Part shown: positions 34,801 through 49,400 of the stretch, in pieces
How the letters are laid out: each line of letters starts with the position of its first letter
How positions within the stretch are numbered: position 1 is the stretch's first letter
Source: Baylisascaris procyonis
Taxonomy: Eukaryota > Nematoda > Chromadorea > Rhabditida > Ascarididae
NCBI GenBank assembly: GCA_037389465.1
Contig: JAZARR010000234.1
Location: forward strand, 806,001 to 870,000
DNA length: 64,000 bases
Direction: 5' to 3'
Notes under the pieces: model-generated
The model's database searches: none
What the model was told of the DNA's origin: nothing
The model's input: only the letters and a program-made list of their open reading frames with translations
Translations under genes and position numbers: made by a program

Positions 34801-37800
34801 GAAACTTGATCATAATGAGTGGGTTAGAGTTGAAACTTGATCATGGGGAGTGGGATAGAGTTGAAACCTGATCATAGGGAGTGGGGTAGAGTTGAAAGTT
34901 GATCATGGGGAGTGGGGTAGAGTTGAAACTTGATCATGGGGAGTGGGGTAGAGTTGAAACTTCATCGTAGGGAGTAGGATAGAGTTGAAACTTGATCATA
35001 GGGAGTGGGGTAGAGTTGAAACTTGATCATTTGGAGTGGGATAGAGTTGAAACTTCATCGTAGGGAGTAGGATAGAGTTGAAACTTGATCATAGGGAGTG
35101 GGATAGAGTTGAAACTTGATCATAGGGAGTGGGGTAGAGTTGAAACTTGATCATGGGGAGTGGGACAGAGTTGAAACTTGATCATGGGGAGTGGGATAGA
35201 GTTGAAACTTCATCGTAGGGAGTAGGATAGAGTTGAAACTTGATCATGGGGAGTGGGATAGATTTGAAACTTGATCATGGGGAGTGGGATAGAGTTGAAA
35301 CTTCATCGTAGGGAGTAGGATAGAGTTGAAACTTGATCATGGGGAGTGGGATAGAGTTGAAACTTCATCGTAGGGAGTAGGATAGAGTTGAAACTTGATC
35401 ATAGGGAGTGGGGTAGAGTTGAAACTTGATCATGGGGAGTGGGATAGAGTTGAAACTTCATCGTAGGGAGTAGGATAGAGTTGAAACTTGATCATAGGGA
35501 GTGGGGTAGAGTTGAAACTTGATCATGGGGAGTTTGATAGAGTTGAAAGTTCATCGTAGGGAGTAGGATAGAGTTGAAACTTGATCATGGGGAGTGGGAT
35601 AGAGTTGAAACTTCATCGTAGGGAGTAGGATAGAGTTGAAACTTGATCATAGGAAGTGGGATAGAGTTGAAACTTCATCATAGGGAGTGGGATAGAGTTG
35701 AAACTTGATCATAGGGAGTGGGGTAGACTTGAAACTTGATCATGGGGAGTGGGATAGAGTTGAAACTTGATCATAGGGAGTGGGGTAGAGTTGAAAGTTG
35801 ATCATGGGGAGTGGGGTAGAGTTGAAACTTGATCATGGGGAGTGGGATAGAGTTGAAACTTGATCATAGGGAGTGGGGTAGAGTTGAAACTTGATCATAG
35901 GGAGTGGGGTAGAGTTGAAACTTGATCATGGATAGTGGGATAGAGTTGAAACTTGATCATGGGGAGTGGGATAGAGTTGAAACTTCATCGTAGGGAGTAG
36001 GATAGAGTTGAAACTTGATCATGGGGAGTGGGATAGATTTGAAACTTCATCGTAGGGAGTGGGATAGAGTTGAAACTTGATCATAGGGAGTGGGATAGAG
36101 TTGAAACTTGATCATAGGGAGTGGGATAGAGTTGAAACTTGATCATGGGGAGTGGGACAGAGTTGAAACTTGATCATGGGGAGTGGGATAGAGTTGAAAC
36201 TTCATCGTAGGGAGTAGGATAGAGTTGAAACTTGATCATGGGGAGTGGGATAGATTTGAAACTTGATCATGGGGAGTGGGATAGAGTTGAAACTTCATCG
36301 TAGGGAGTAGGATAGAGTTGAAACTTGATCATGGGGAGTGGGATAGAGTTGAAACTTCATCGTAGGGAGTAGGATAGAGTTGAAACTTGATCATAGGGAG
36401 TGGGGTAGAGTTGAAACTTGATCATGGGGAGTGGGATAGAGTTGAAACTTGATCATTGGGAGTGGGATAGAGTTGAAACTTCATCGTAGGGAGTAGGATA
36501 GAGTTGAAACTTGATCATAGGGAGTGGGGTAGAGTTGAAACTTGATCATGGGGAGTTTGATAGAGTTGAAACTTCATCGTAGGGAGTAGGATAGAGTTGA
36601 AACTTGATCATGGGGAGTGGGATAGAGTTGAAACTTCATCGTAGGGAGTAGGATAGAGTTGAAACTTGATCATAGGAAGTGGGATAGAGTTGAAACTTCA
36701 TCATAGGGAGTGGGATAGAGTTGAAAGTTGATCATGGGGAGTGGGATAGAGTTGAAACTTGATCATAATGAGTGGGTTAGAGTTGAAACTTGATCATAGG
36801 GAGTGGGGTAGAGTTGAAACTTGATCATGGGGAGTGGGATAGATTTGAAACTTGATCATAGGGAGTGGGGTAGAGTTGAAACTTCATCGTAGGGAGTAGG
36901 ATAGAGTTGAAACTTGATCATGGGGAGTGGGATAGAGTTGAAACCTGATCATAGGGAGTGGGGTAGAGCTGAAAGTTGATCATGGGGAGTGGGGTAGAGT
37001 TGAAACTTGATCATGGGGAGTGGGGTAGAGTTGAAACTTCATCGTAGGGAGTAGGATAGAGTTGAAACTTGATCATAGGGAGTGGGGTAGAGTTGAAACT
37101 TGATCATTTGGAGTGGGATAGAGTTGAAACTTCATCGTAGGGAGTAGGATAGAGTTGAAACTTGATCATGGGGAATGGGATAGAGTTGAAACTTCATCGT
37201 AGGGAGTAGGATAGAGTTGAAAGTTGATCATGGGGAGTGGGATAGAGTTGAAACTTGATCATAATGAGTGGTTTAGAGTTGAAACTTGATCATAGGGAGT
37301 GCGGTAGAGTTGAAACTTGATCATAATGAGTGGTTTAGAGTTGAAACTTGATCATAGGGAGTGGGGTAGAGTTGAAACTTGATCATAGGGAGTGGGGTAG
37401 AGTTGAAACTTGATCATGGGGAGTGGGATAGAGTTGAAACTTGATCATAGGAAGTGGGATAGAGTTGAAACTTCATCATAGGGAGTGGGATAGAGTTGAA
37501 AGTTGATCATGGGGAGTGGGATAGAGTTGAAACTTGATCATAATGAGTGGGTTAGAGTTGAAACTTGATCATAGGGAGTGGGGTAGAGTTGAAACTTGAT
37601 CATGGGGAGTGGGATAGAGTTGAAACTTCATCGTAGGGAGTAGGATAGAGTTGAAACTTGATCATGGGGAGTGGGATAGATTTGAAACTTCATCGTAGGG
37701 AGTGGGATAGAGTTGAAACTTGATCATAGGGAGTGGGATAGAGTTGAAACTTGATCATAGGGAGTGGGGTAGACTTGAAACTTGATCATGGGGAGTGGGA

Positions 37801-38291
37801 TAGAGTTGAAACTTGATCATAGGGAGTGGGATAGAGTTGAAACTTGATCATAGGGAGTGGGGTAGAGTTGAAACTTGATCATGGGGAGTGGGACAGAGTT
37901 GAAACTTGATCATGGGGAGTGTGATAGAGTTGAAACTTCATCGTAGGGAGTAGGATAGAGTTGAAACTTGATCATGGGGAGTGGGATAGATTTGAAACTT
38001 GATCATGGGGAGTGGGATAGAGTTGAAACTTCATCGTAGGGAGTAGGATAGAGTTGAAACTTGATCATGGGGAGTGGGATAGAGTTGAAACTTCATCGTA
38101 ATGAGTAGGATAGAGTTGAAACTTGATCATAGGGAGTGGGGTAGAGTTGAAACTTGATCATGGGGAGTGGGATAGAGTTGAAACTTGATCATGGGGAGTG
38201 GGATAGAGTTGAAACTTCATCGTAGGGAGTAGGATAGAGTTGAAACTTGATCATAGGGAGTGGGGTAGAGTTGAAACTTGATCATGGGGAG
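31874..38291 (+). repeat. Older relative of the superunit
   Basis: Marker spacings here are 57, 61, 33 and 56 monomers, close to the 57-61-32 order of the two later copies, and the GAAAGTTCATCG-tagged marker again follows the 61 interval (35532). It looks like an earlier duplicate that has since gained or lost monomers. Confidence 0.7.
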
Positions 38292-41200
38292 TTTGATAGA
38301 GTTGAAACTTCATCGTAGGGAGTAGGATAGAGTTGAAACTTGATCATGGGGAGTGGGATAGAGTTGAAACTTCATCGTAGGGAGTAGGATAGAGTTGAAA
38401 CTTGATCATAGGAAGTGGGATAGAGTTGAAACTTCATCATAGGGAGTGGGATAGAGTTGAAAGTTGATCATGGGGAGTGGGATAGAGTTGAAACTTGATC
38501 ATAATGAGTGGGTTAGAGTTGAAACTTGATCATAGGGAGTGGGGTAGAGTTGAAACTTGATCAAAGGGAGTGGGGTAGAGTTGAAACTTGATCATGGAGA
38601 GTGGGATAGAGTTGAAACTTGATCATAGGGAGTGGGGTAGAGTTGAAACTTCATCGTAGGGAGTAGGATAGAGTTGAAACTTGATCATAGGGAGTGGGAT
38701 AGAGTTGAAACCTGATCATAGGGAGTGGGGTAGAGTTGAAAGTTGATCATGGGGAGTGGGGTAAAGTTGAAACTTGATCATGGGGAGTGGGGTAGAGTTG
38801 AAACTTCATCGTAGGGAGTAGGATAGAGTTGAAACTTGATCATAGGGAGTGGGGTAGAGTTGAAACTTGATCATTTGGAGTGGGATAGAGTTGAAACTTG
38901 ATCGTAGGGAGTAGGATAGAGTTGAAACTTGATCATGGGGAATGGGATAGAGTTGAAACTTCATCGTAGGGAGTAGGATAGAGTTGAAAGTTGATCATGG
39001 GGAGTGGGATAGAGTTGAAACTTGATCATAATGAGTGGTTTAGAGTTGAAACTTGATCATAGGGAGTGGGGTAGAGTTGAAACTTGATCATAGGGAGTGG
39101 GGTAGAGTTGAAACTTGATCATGGGGAGTGGGATAGAGTTGAAACTTGATCATAGGAAGTGGGATAGAGTTGAAACTTCATCATAGGGAGTGGGATAGAG
39201 TTGAAAGTTGATCATGGGGAGTGGGATAGAGTTGAAACTTGATCATAATGAGTGGGTTAGAGTTGAAACTTGATCATAGGGAGTGGGGTAGAGTTGAAAC
39301 TTGATCATAGGGAGTGGGGTAGAGTTGAAACTTGATCATGGGGAGTGGGATAGAGTTGAAACTTGATCATTTGGAGTGGGATAGACTTGAAACTTCATCG
39401 TAGGGAGTAGGATAGAGTTGAAACTTGATCATGGGGAATGGGATAGAGTTGAAACTTCATCGTAGGGAGTAGGATAGAGTTGAAAGTTGATCACGGGGAG
39501 TGGGATAGAGTTGAAACTTGATCATAATGAGTGGGTTAGAGTTGAAACTTGATCATAGGGAGTGGGGTAGAGTTGAAACTTGATCATAGGGAGTGGGGTA
39601 GAGTTGAAACTTGATCATGGGGAGTGGGATAGAGTTGAAACTTGATCATAGGGAGTGGGGTAGAGTTGAAACTTCATCGTAGGGAGTAGGATAGAGTTGA
39701 AACTTAATCATGGGGAGTGGGATAGATTTGAAACTTCATCGTAGGGAGTAGGATAGAGTTGAAACTTGATCATAGGAAGTGGGATAGAGTTGAAACTTCA
39801 TCATAGGGAGTGGGATAGAGTTGAAAGTTGATCATAGGGAGTGGGGTAGAGTTGAAACTTGATCATAGGGAGTGGGGTAGAGTTGAAACTTGATCATGGG
39901 GAGTGGGGTAGAGTTGAAACTTGATCATGGGGAGTGGGATAGAGTTGAAACTTGATCATAATGAGTGGGTTAGAGTTGAAACTTGATCATAGGGAGTGGG
40001 GTAGAGTTGAAACTTGATCATGGGGAGTGGGATAGAGTTGAAACTTGATCATGGGGAGTGGGATAGAGTTGAAACTTGATCATAGTTAGTGGGGTAGAGT
40101 TGAAGCTTGATCATAGGGAGTGGGGTAGAGTTGAAACTTGATCATGGGGAGTGGGATAGAGTTGAAACTTGATCATGGGGAGTGGGATAGAGTTGAAACT
40201 TCATCGTAGGGAGTGGGATAGAGTTGAAACTTGATCATGGGGAGTGGGATAGATTTGAAACTTCATCGTAGGGAGTGGGATAGAGTTGAAACTTGATCAT
40301 AGGGAGTGGGATAGAGTTGAAACTTGATCATAGGGAGTGGGGTAGAGTTGAAACTTGATCATGGGGAGTGGGGTAGAGTTGAAACTTGATCATGGGGAGT
40401 GGGACAGAGTTGAAACTTGATCATGGGGAGTGGGATAGAGTTGAAACTTCATCATAGGGAGTGGGATAGAGTTGAAACTTCATCGTAGGGAGTAGGATAG
40501 AGTTGAAACTTGATCATAGGGAGTGGGGTAGAGTTGAAACTTGATCATAGGGAGGGGATAGAGTTGAAACTTCATCTTAGGGAGTAGGATAGAGTTGAAA
40601 CTTGATCATGGGGAGTGGGGTAGACTTGAAACTTGATCATGGGGAGTGGGATAGAGTTGAAACTTGATCATAGGGAGTGGGGTAGAGTTGAAAGTTGATC
40701 ATGGGGAGTGGGGTAGAGTTGAAACTTGATCATGGGGAGTGGGATAGAGTTGAAACTTGATCATAGGGAGTGGGGTAGAGTTGAAACTTGATCATAGGGA
40801 GTGGGGTAGAGTTGAAACTTGATCATGGATAGTGGGATAGAGTTGAAACTTGATCATGGGGAGTGGGATAGAGTTGAAACTTCATCGTAGGAAGTAGGAT
40901 AGAGTTGAAACTTGATCATGGGGAGTGGGATAGATTTGAAACTTCATCGTAGGGAGTGGGATAGAGTTGAAACTTGATCATAGGGAGTGGGATAGAGTTG
41001 AAACTTGATCATAGGGAGTGGGGTAGACTTGAAACTTGATCATGGGGAGTGGGATAGAGTTGAAACTTGATCATAGGGAGTGGGATAGAGTTGAAACTTG
41101 ATCATAGGGAGTGGGGTAGAGTTGAAACTTGATCATGGGGAGTGGGACAGAGTTGAAACTTGATCATGGGGAGTGGGATAGAATTGAAACTTCATCGTAG

Positions 41201-44200
41201 GGAGTAGGATAGAGTTGAAACTTGATCATAGGGGGTAGGGTAGAGTTGAAACTTGATCATGGGGAGTTTGATAGAGTTGAAACTTCATCGTAGGGAGTAG
41301 GATAGAGTTGAAACTTGATCATGGGGAGTGGGATAGAGTTGAAACTTCATCGTAGGGAGTAGGATAGAGTTGAAACTTGATCATAGGAAGTGGGATAGAG
41401 TTGAAACTTCATCATAGGGAGTGGGATAGAGTTGAAAGTTGATCATGGGGAGTGGGATAGAGTTGAAACTTGATCGTAATGAGTGGGTTAGAGTTGAAAC
41501 TTGATCATAGGGAGTGGGGTAGAGTTGAAACTTGATCATAGGGAGTGGGGTAGAGTTGAAACTTGATCATGGGGAGTGGGATAGAGTTGAAACTTCATCG
41601 TAGGGAGTAGGATAGAGTTGAAACTTGATCATGGGGAGTGGGATAGATTTGAAACTTCATCGTAGGGAGTGGGATAGAGTTGAAACTTGATCATAGGGAG
41701 TGGGATAGAGTTGAAACTTGATCATAGGGAGTGGGGTAGACTTGAAACTTGATCATGGGGAGTGGGATAGAGTTGAAACTTGATCATAGGGAGTGGGATA
41801 GAGTTGAAACTTGATCATAGGGAGTGGGGTAGAGTTGAAACTTGATCATGGGGAGTGGGACAGAGTTGAAACTTGATCATGGGGAGTGGGATAGAGTTGA
41901 AACTTCATCGTAGGGAGTAGGATAGAGTTGAAACTTGATCATGGGGAGTGGGATAGATTTGAAACTTGATCATGGGGAGTGGGATAGAGTTGAAACTTCA
42001 TCGTAGGGAGTAGGATAGAGTTGAAACTTGATCATGGGGAGTGGGATAGAGTTGAAACTTCATCGTAGGGAGTAGGATAGAGTTGAAACTTGATCATAGG
42101 GAGTGGGGTAGAGTTGAAACTTGATCATGGGGAGTGGGATAGAGTTGAAACTTGATCATGGGGAGTGGGATAGAGTTGAAACTTCATCGTAGGGAGTAGG
42201 ATAGAGTTGAAACTTGATCATAGGGAGTGGGGTAGAGTTGAAACTTGATCATGGGGAGTTTGATAGAGTTGAAACTTCATCGTAGGGAGTAGGATAGAGT
42301 TGAAACTTGATCATGGGGAGTGGGATAGAGTTGAAACTTCATCGTAGGGAGTAGGATAGAGTTGAAACTTGATCATAGGAAGTGGGATAGAGTTGAAACT
42401 TCATCATAGGGAGTGGGATAGAGTTGAAAGTTGATCATGGGGAGTGGGATAGAGTTGAAACTTGATCATAATGAGTGGGTTAGAGTTGAAACTTGATCAT
42501 AGGGAGTGGGGTAGAGTTGAAACTTGATCATAGGGAGTGGGGTAGAGTTGAAACTTGATCATGGGGAGTGGGATAGATTTGAAACTTGATCATAGGGAGT
42601 GGGGTAGAGTTGAAACTTCATCGTAGGGAGTAGGATAGAGTTGAAACTTGATCATGGGGAGTGGGATAGAGTTGAAACCTGATCATAGGGAGTGGGGTAG
42701 AGCTGAATGTTGATCATGGGGAGTGGGGTAGAGTTGAAACTTGATCATGGGGAGTGGGGTAGAGTTGAAACTTCATCGTAGGGAGTAGGATAGAGTTGAA
42801 ACTTGATCATAGGGAGTGGGGTAGAGTTGAAACTTGATCATTTGGAGTGGGATAGAGTTGAAACTTCATCGTAGGGAGTAGGATAGAGTTGAAACTTGAT
42901 CATGGGGAATGGGATAGAGTTGAAACTTCATCGTAGGGAGTAGGATAGAGTTGAAAGTTGATCATGGGGAGTGGGATAGAGTTGAAACTTGATCATAATG
43001 AGTGGTTTAGAGTTGAAACTTGATCATAGGGAGTGCGGTAGAGTTGAAACTTGATCATAATGAGTGGTTTAGAGTTGAAACTTGATCATAGGGAGTGGGG
43101 TAGAGTTGAAACTTGATCATAGGGAGTGGGGTAGAGTTGAAACTTGATCATGGGGAGTGGGATAGAGTTGAAACTTGATCATAGGAAGTGGGATAGAGTT
43201 GAAACTTCATCATAGGGAGTGGGATAGAGTTGAAAGTTGATCATGGGGAGTGGGATAGAGTTGAAACTTGATCATAATGAGTGGGTTAGAGTTGAAACTT
43301 GATCATAGGGAGTGGGGTAGAGTTGAAACTTGATCATGGGGAGTGGGATAGAGTTGAAACTTCATCGTAGGGAGTAGGATAGAGTTGAAACTTGATCATG
43401 GGGAGTGGGATAGATTTGAAACTTCATCGTAGGGAGTAGGATAGAGTTGAAACTTGATCATAGGGAGTAGGGTAGAGTTGAAACTTGATCATGGGGAGTT
43501 TGATAGAGTTGAAACTTCATCGTAGGGAGTAGGATAGAGTTGAAACTTGATCATGGGGAGTGGGATAGAGTTGAAACTTCATCGTAGGGAGTAGGATAGA
43601 GTTGAAACTTGATCATAGGAAGTGGGATAGAGTTGAAACTTCATCATAGGGAGTGGGATAGAGTTGAAAGTTGATCATGGGGAGTGGGATAGAGTTGAAA
43701 CTTGATCATGGGGAGTGGGATAGAATTGAAACTTGATCATAGGGAGTGGGGTAGAGTTGAAACTTGATCATAGGGAGTGGGGTAGAGTTGAAACTTGATC
43801 ATGGGGAGTGGGATAGAGTTGAAACTTGATCATAGGGAGTGGGGTAGAGTTGAAACTTCATCGTAGGGAGTAGGATAGAGTTGAAACTTTATCATGGGGA
43901 GTGGGGTAGAGTTGAAACTTCATCGTAGGGAGTAGGATAGAGTTGAAACTTGATCATATGGAGTGGGGTAGAGTTGAAACTTGATCATTTGGAGTGGGAT
44001 AGAGTTGAAACTTCATCGTAGGGAGTAGGATAGAGTTGAAACTTGATCATTGGGAATGGGATAGAGTTGAAACTTCATCGTAGGGAGTAGGATAGAGTTG
44101 AAAGTTGATCATGGGGAGTGGGATAGAGTTGAAACTTGATCATAATGAGTGGTTTAGAGTTGAAACTTGATCATAGGGAGTGGGGTAGAGTTGAAACTTG

Positions 44201-46410
44201 ATCATAGGGAGTGGGGTAGAGTTGAAACTTGATCATGGGGAGTTTGATAGAGTTGAAACTTCATCGTAGGGAGTAGGATAGAGTTGAAACTTGATCATGG
44301 GGAGTGGGATAGAGTTGAAACTTCATCGTAGGGAGTAGGATAGAGTTGAAACTTGATCATAGGAAGTGGGATAGAGTTGAAACTTCATCATAGGGAGTGG
44401 GATAGAGTTGAAAGTTGATCATGGGGAGTGGGATAGAGTTGAAACTTGATCATAATGAGTGGTTAGAGTTGAAACTTGATCATAGGGAGTGGGGTAGAGT
44501 TGAAACTTGATCATGGGGAGTGGGATAGAGTTGAAACTTGATCATAATGAGTGGGTTAGAGTTGAAACTTGATCATAGGGAGTGGGGTAGAGTTGAAACT
44601 TGATCATAGGGAGTGGGGTAGAGTTGAAACTTGATCATGGGGAGTGGGATAGAGTTGAAACTTGATCATAGGGAGTAGGATAGAGTTGAAACTTGATCAT
44701 ATGGAGTGGGGTAGAGTTGAAACTTGATCATTTGGAGTGGGATAGAGTTGAAACTTCATCGTAGGGAGTAGGATAGAGTTGAAACTTGATCATTGGGAAT
44801 GGGATAGAGTTGAAACTTCATCGTAGGGAGTAGGATAGAGTTGAAAGTTGATCATGGGGAGTGGGATAGAGTTGAAACTTGATCATAATGAGTGGTTTAG
44901 AGTTGAAACTTGATCATAGGGAGTGGGGTAGAGTTGAAACTTGATCATAGGGAGTGGGGTAGAGTTGAAACTTGATCATGGGGAGTGGGATAGATTTGAA
45001 ACTTGATCATAGGGAGGGGGGTAGAGTTGAAACTTCATCGTAGGGAGTAGGATAGAGTTGAAACTTGATCATGGGGAGTGGGATAGAGTTGAAACCTGAT
45101 CATAGGGAGTGGGGTAGAGCTGAATGTTGATCATGGGGAGTGGGGTAGAGTTGAAACTTGATCATGGGGAGTGGGGTAGAGTTGAAACTTCATCGTAGGG
45201 AGTAGGATAGAGTTGAAACTTGATCATAGGGAGTGGGGTAGAGTTGAAACTTGATCATTTGGAGTGGGATAGAGTTGAAACTTCATCGTAGGGAGTAGGA
45301 TAGAGTTGAAACTTGATCATGGGGAATGGGATAGAGTTGAAACTTCATCGTAGGGAGTAGGATAGAGTTGAAAGTTGATCATGGGGAGTGGGATAGAGTT
45401 GAAACTTGATCATAATGAGTGGTTTAGAGTTGAAACTTGATCATAGGGAGTGCGGTAGAGTTGAAACTTGATCATAATGAGTGGTTTAGAGTTGAAACTT
45501 GATCATAGGGAGTGGGGTAGAGTTGAAACTTGATCATAGGGAGTGGGGTAGAGTTGAAACTTGATCATGGGGAGTGGGATAGAGTTGAAACTTGATCATA
45601 GGAAGTGGGATAGAGTTGAAACTTCATCATAGGGAGTGGGATAGAGTTGAAAGTTGATCATGGGGAGTGGGATAGAGTTGAAACTTGATCATAATGAGTG
45701 GGTTAGAGTTGAAACTTGATCATAGGGAGTGGGGTAGAGTTGAAACTTGATCATGGGGAGTGGGATAGAGTTGAAACTTCATCGTAGGGAGTAGGATAGA
45801 GTTGAAACTTGATCATGGGGAGTGGGATAGATTTGAAACTTCATCGTAGGGAGTAGGATAGAGTTGAAACTTGATCATAGGGAGTAGGGTAGAGTTGAAA
45901 CTTGATCATGGGGAGTTTGATAGAGTTGAAACTTCATCGTAGGGAGTAGGATAGAGTTGAAACTTGATCATAGGAAGTGGGATAGAGTTGAAACTTCATC
46001 ATAGGGAGTGGGATAGAGTTGAAAGTTGATCATGGGGAGTGGGATAGAGTTGAAACTTGATCATAATGAGTGGGTTAGAGTTGAAACTTGATCATAGGGA
46101 GTGGGGTAGAGTTGAAACTTGATCATAGGGAGTGGGGTAGAGTTGAAACTTGATCATGGGGAGTGGGATAGAGTTGAAACTTGATCATAGGGAGTGGGGT
46201 AGAGTTGAAACTTCATCGTAGGGAGTAGGATAGAGTTGAAACTTGATCATAGGGAGTGGGGTAGAGTTGAAACTTGATCATGGGGAGTGGGATAGAGTTG
46301 AAACTTGATCATGGGGAGTGGGATAGAGTTGAAACTTCATCGTAGGGAGTAGGATAGAGTTGAAACTTGATCATAGGGAGTGGGGTAGAGTTGAAACTTG
46401 ATCATGGGGA

Positions 46411-49400
46411 GTTTGATAGAGTTGAAACTTCATCGTAGGGAGTAGGATAGAGTTGAAACTTGATCATGGGGAGTGGGATAGAGTTGAAACTTCATCGTAG
46501 GGAGTAGGATAGAGTTGAAACTTGATCATAGGAAGTGGGATAGAGTTGAAACTTCATCATAGGGAGTGGGATAGAGTTGAAAGTTGATCATGGGGAGTGG
46601 GATAGAGTTGAAACTTGATCATAATGAGTGGGTTAGAGTTGAAACTTGATCATAGGGAGTGGGGTAGAGTTGAAACTTGATCATAGGGAGTGGGGTAGAG
46701 TTGAAACTTGATCATGGGGAGTGGGATAGAGTTGAAACTTGATCATAGGGAGTGGGGTAGAGTTGAAACTTCATCGTAGGGAGTAGGATAGAGTTGAAAC
46801 TTGATCATGGGGAGTGGGATAGAGTTGAAACCTGATCATAGGGAGTGGGGTAGAGCTGAAAGTTGATCATGGGGAGTGGGGTAGAGTTGAAACTTGATCA
46901 TGGGGAGTGGGGTAGAGTTGAAACTTCATCGTAGGGAGTAGGATAGAGTTGAAACTTGATCATAGGGAGTGGGGTAGAGTTGAAACTTGATCATTTGGAG
47001 TGGGATAGAGTTGAAACTTCATCGTAGGGAGTGGGATAGAGTTGAAACTTGATCATGGGGAATGGGATAGAGTTGAAACTTCATCGTAGGGAGTAGGATA
47101 GAGTTGAAAGTTGATCATGGGGAGTGGGATAGAGTTGAAACTTGATCATAATGAGTGGTTTAGAGTTGAAACTTGATCATAGGGAGTGCGGTAGAGTTGA
47201 AACTTGATCATAATGAGTGGTTTAGAGTTGAAACTTGATCATAGGGAGTGGGGTAGAGTTGAAACTTGATCATAGGGAGTGGGGTAGAGTTGAAACTTGA
47301 TCATGGGGAGTGGGATAGAGTTGAAACTTGATCATAGGAAGTGGGATAGAGTTGAAACTTCATCATAGGGAGTGGGATAGAGTTGAAAGTTGATCATGGG
47401 GAGTGGGATAGAGTTGAAACTTGATCATAATGAGTGGGTTAGAGTTGAAACTTGATCATAGGGAGTGGGGTAGAGTTGAAACTTGATCATGGGGAGTGGG
47501 ATAGAGTTGAAACTTCATCGTAGGGAGTAGGATAGAGTTGAAACTTGATCATGGGGAGTGGGATAGATTTGAAACTTCATCGTAGGGAGTGGGATAGAGT
47601 TGAAACTTGATCATAGGGAGTGGGATAGAGTTGAAACTTGATCATAGGGAGTGGGGTAGACTTGAAACTTGATCATGGGGAGTGGGATAGAGTTGAAACT
47701 TGATCATAGGGAGTGGGATAGAGTTGAAACTTGATCATAGGGAGTGGGGTAGAGTTGAAACTTGATCATGGGGAGTGGGACAGAGTTGAAACTTGATCAT
47801 GGGGAGTGGGATAGAGTTGAAACTTCATCGTAGGGAGTAGGATAGAGTTGAAACTTGATCATGGGGAGTGGGATAGATTTGAAACTTGATCATGGGGAGT
47901 GGGATAGAGTTGAAACTTCATCGTAGGGAGTAGGATAGAGTTGAAACTTGATCATGAGGAGTGGGATAGAGTTGAAACTTCATCGTAATGAGTAGGATAG
48001 AGTTGAAACTTGATCATAGGGAGTGGGGTAGAGTTGAAACTTGATCATGGGGAGTGAGATAGAGTTGAAACTTGATCATGGGGAGTGGGATAGAGTTGAA
48101 ACTTCATCGTAGGGAGTAGGATAGAGTTGAAACTTGATCATAGGGAGTGGGGTAGAGTTGAAACTTGATCATGGGGAGTTTGATAGAGTTGAAACTTCAT
48201 CGTAGGGAGTAGGATAGAGTTGAAACTTGATCATGGGGAGTGGGATAGAGTTGAAACTTCATCGTAGGGAGTAGGATAGAGTTGAAACTTGATCATAGGA
48301 AGTGGGATAGAGTTGAAACTTCATCATAGGGAGTGGGATAGAGTTGAAAGTTGATCATGGGGAGTGGGATAGAGTTGAAACTTGATCATAATGAGTGGGT
48401 TAGAGTTGAAACTTGATCATAGGGAGTGGGGTAGAGTTGAAACTTGATCAAAGGGAGTGGGGTAGAGTTGAAACTTGATCATGGGGAGTGGGATAGAGTT
48501 GAAACTTGATCATAGGGAGTGGGGTAGAGTTGAAACTTCATCGTAGGGAGTAGGATAGAGTTGAAACTTGATCATAGGGAGTGGGATAGAGTTGAAACCT
48601 GATCATAGGGAGTGGGGTAGAGTTGAAAGTTGATCATGGGGAGTGGGGTAAAGTTGAAACTTGATCATGGGGAGTGGGGTAGAGTTGAAACTTCATCGTA
48701 GGGAGTAGGATAGAGTTGAAACTTGATCATAGGGAGTGGGGTAGAGTTGAAACTTGATCATTTGGAGTGGGATAGAGTTGAAACTTCATCGTAGGGAGTA
48801 GGATAGAGTTGAAACTTGATCATGGGGAATGGGATAGAGTTGAAACTTCATCGTAGGGAGTAGGATAGAGTTGAAAGTTGATCATGGGGAGTGGGATAGA
48901 GTTGAAACTTGATCATAATGAGTGGGTTAGAGTTGAAACTTGATCATAGGGAGTGGGGTAGAGTTGAAACTTGATCATAGGGAGTGGGGTAGAGTTGAAA
49001 CTTGATCATGGGGAGTGGGATAGAGTTGAAACTTGATCATAGGGAGTGGGGTAGAGTTGAAACTTCATCGTAGGGAGTAGGATAGAGTTGAAACTTAATC
49101 ATGGGGAGTGGGATAGATTTGAAACTTCATCGTAGGGAGTAGGATAGAGTTGAAACTTGATCATAGGAAGTGGGATAGAGTTGAAACTTCATCATAGGGA
49201 GTGGGATAGAGTTGAAAGTTGATCATAGGGAGTGGGGTAGAGTTGAAACTTGATCATAGGGAGTGGGGTAGAGTTGAAACTTGATCATGGGGAGTGGGGT
49301 AGAGTTGAAACTTGATCATGGGGAGTGGGATAGAGTTGAAACTTGATCATAATGAGTGGGTTAGAGTTGAAACTTGATCATGGGGAGTGGGATAGAGTTG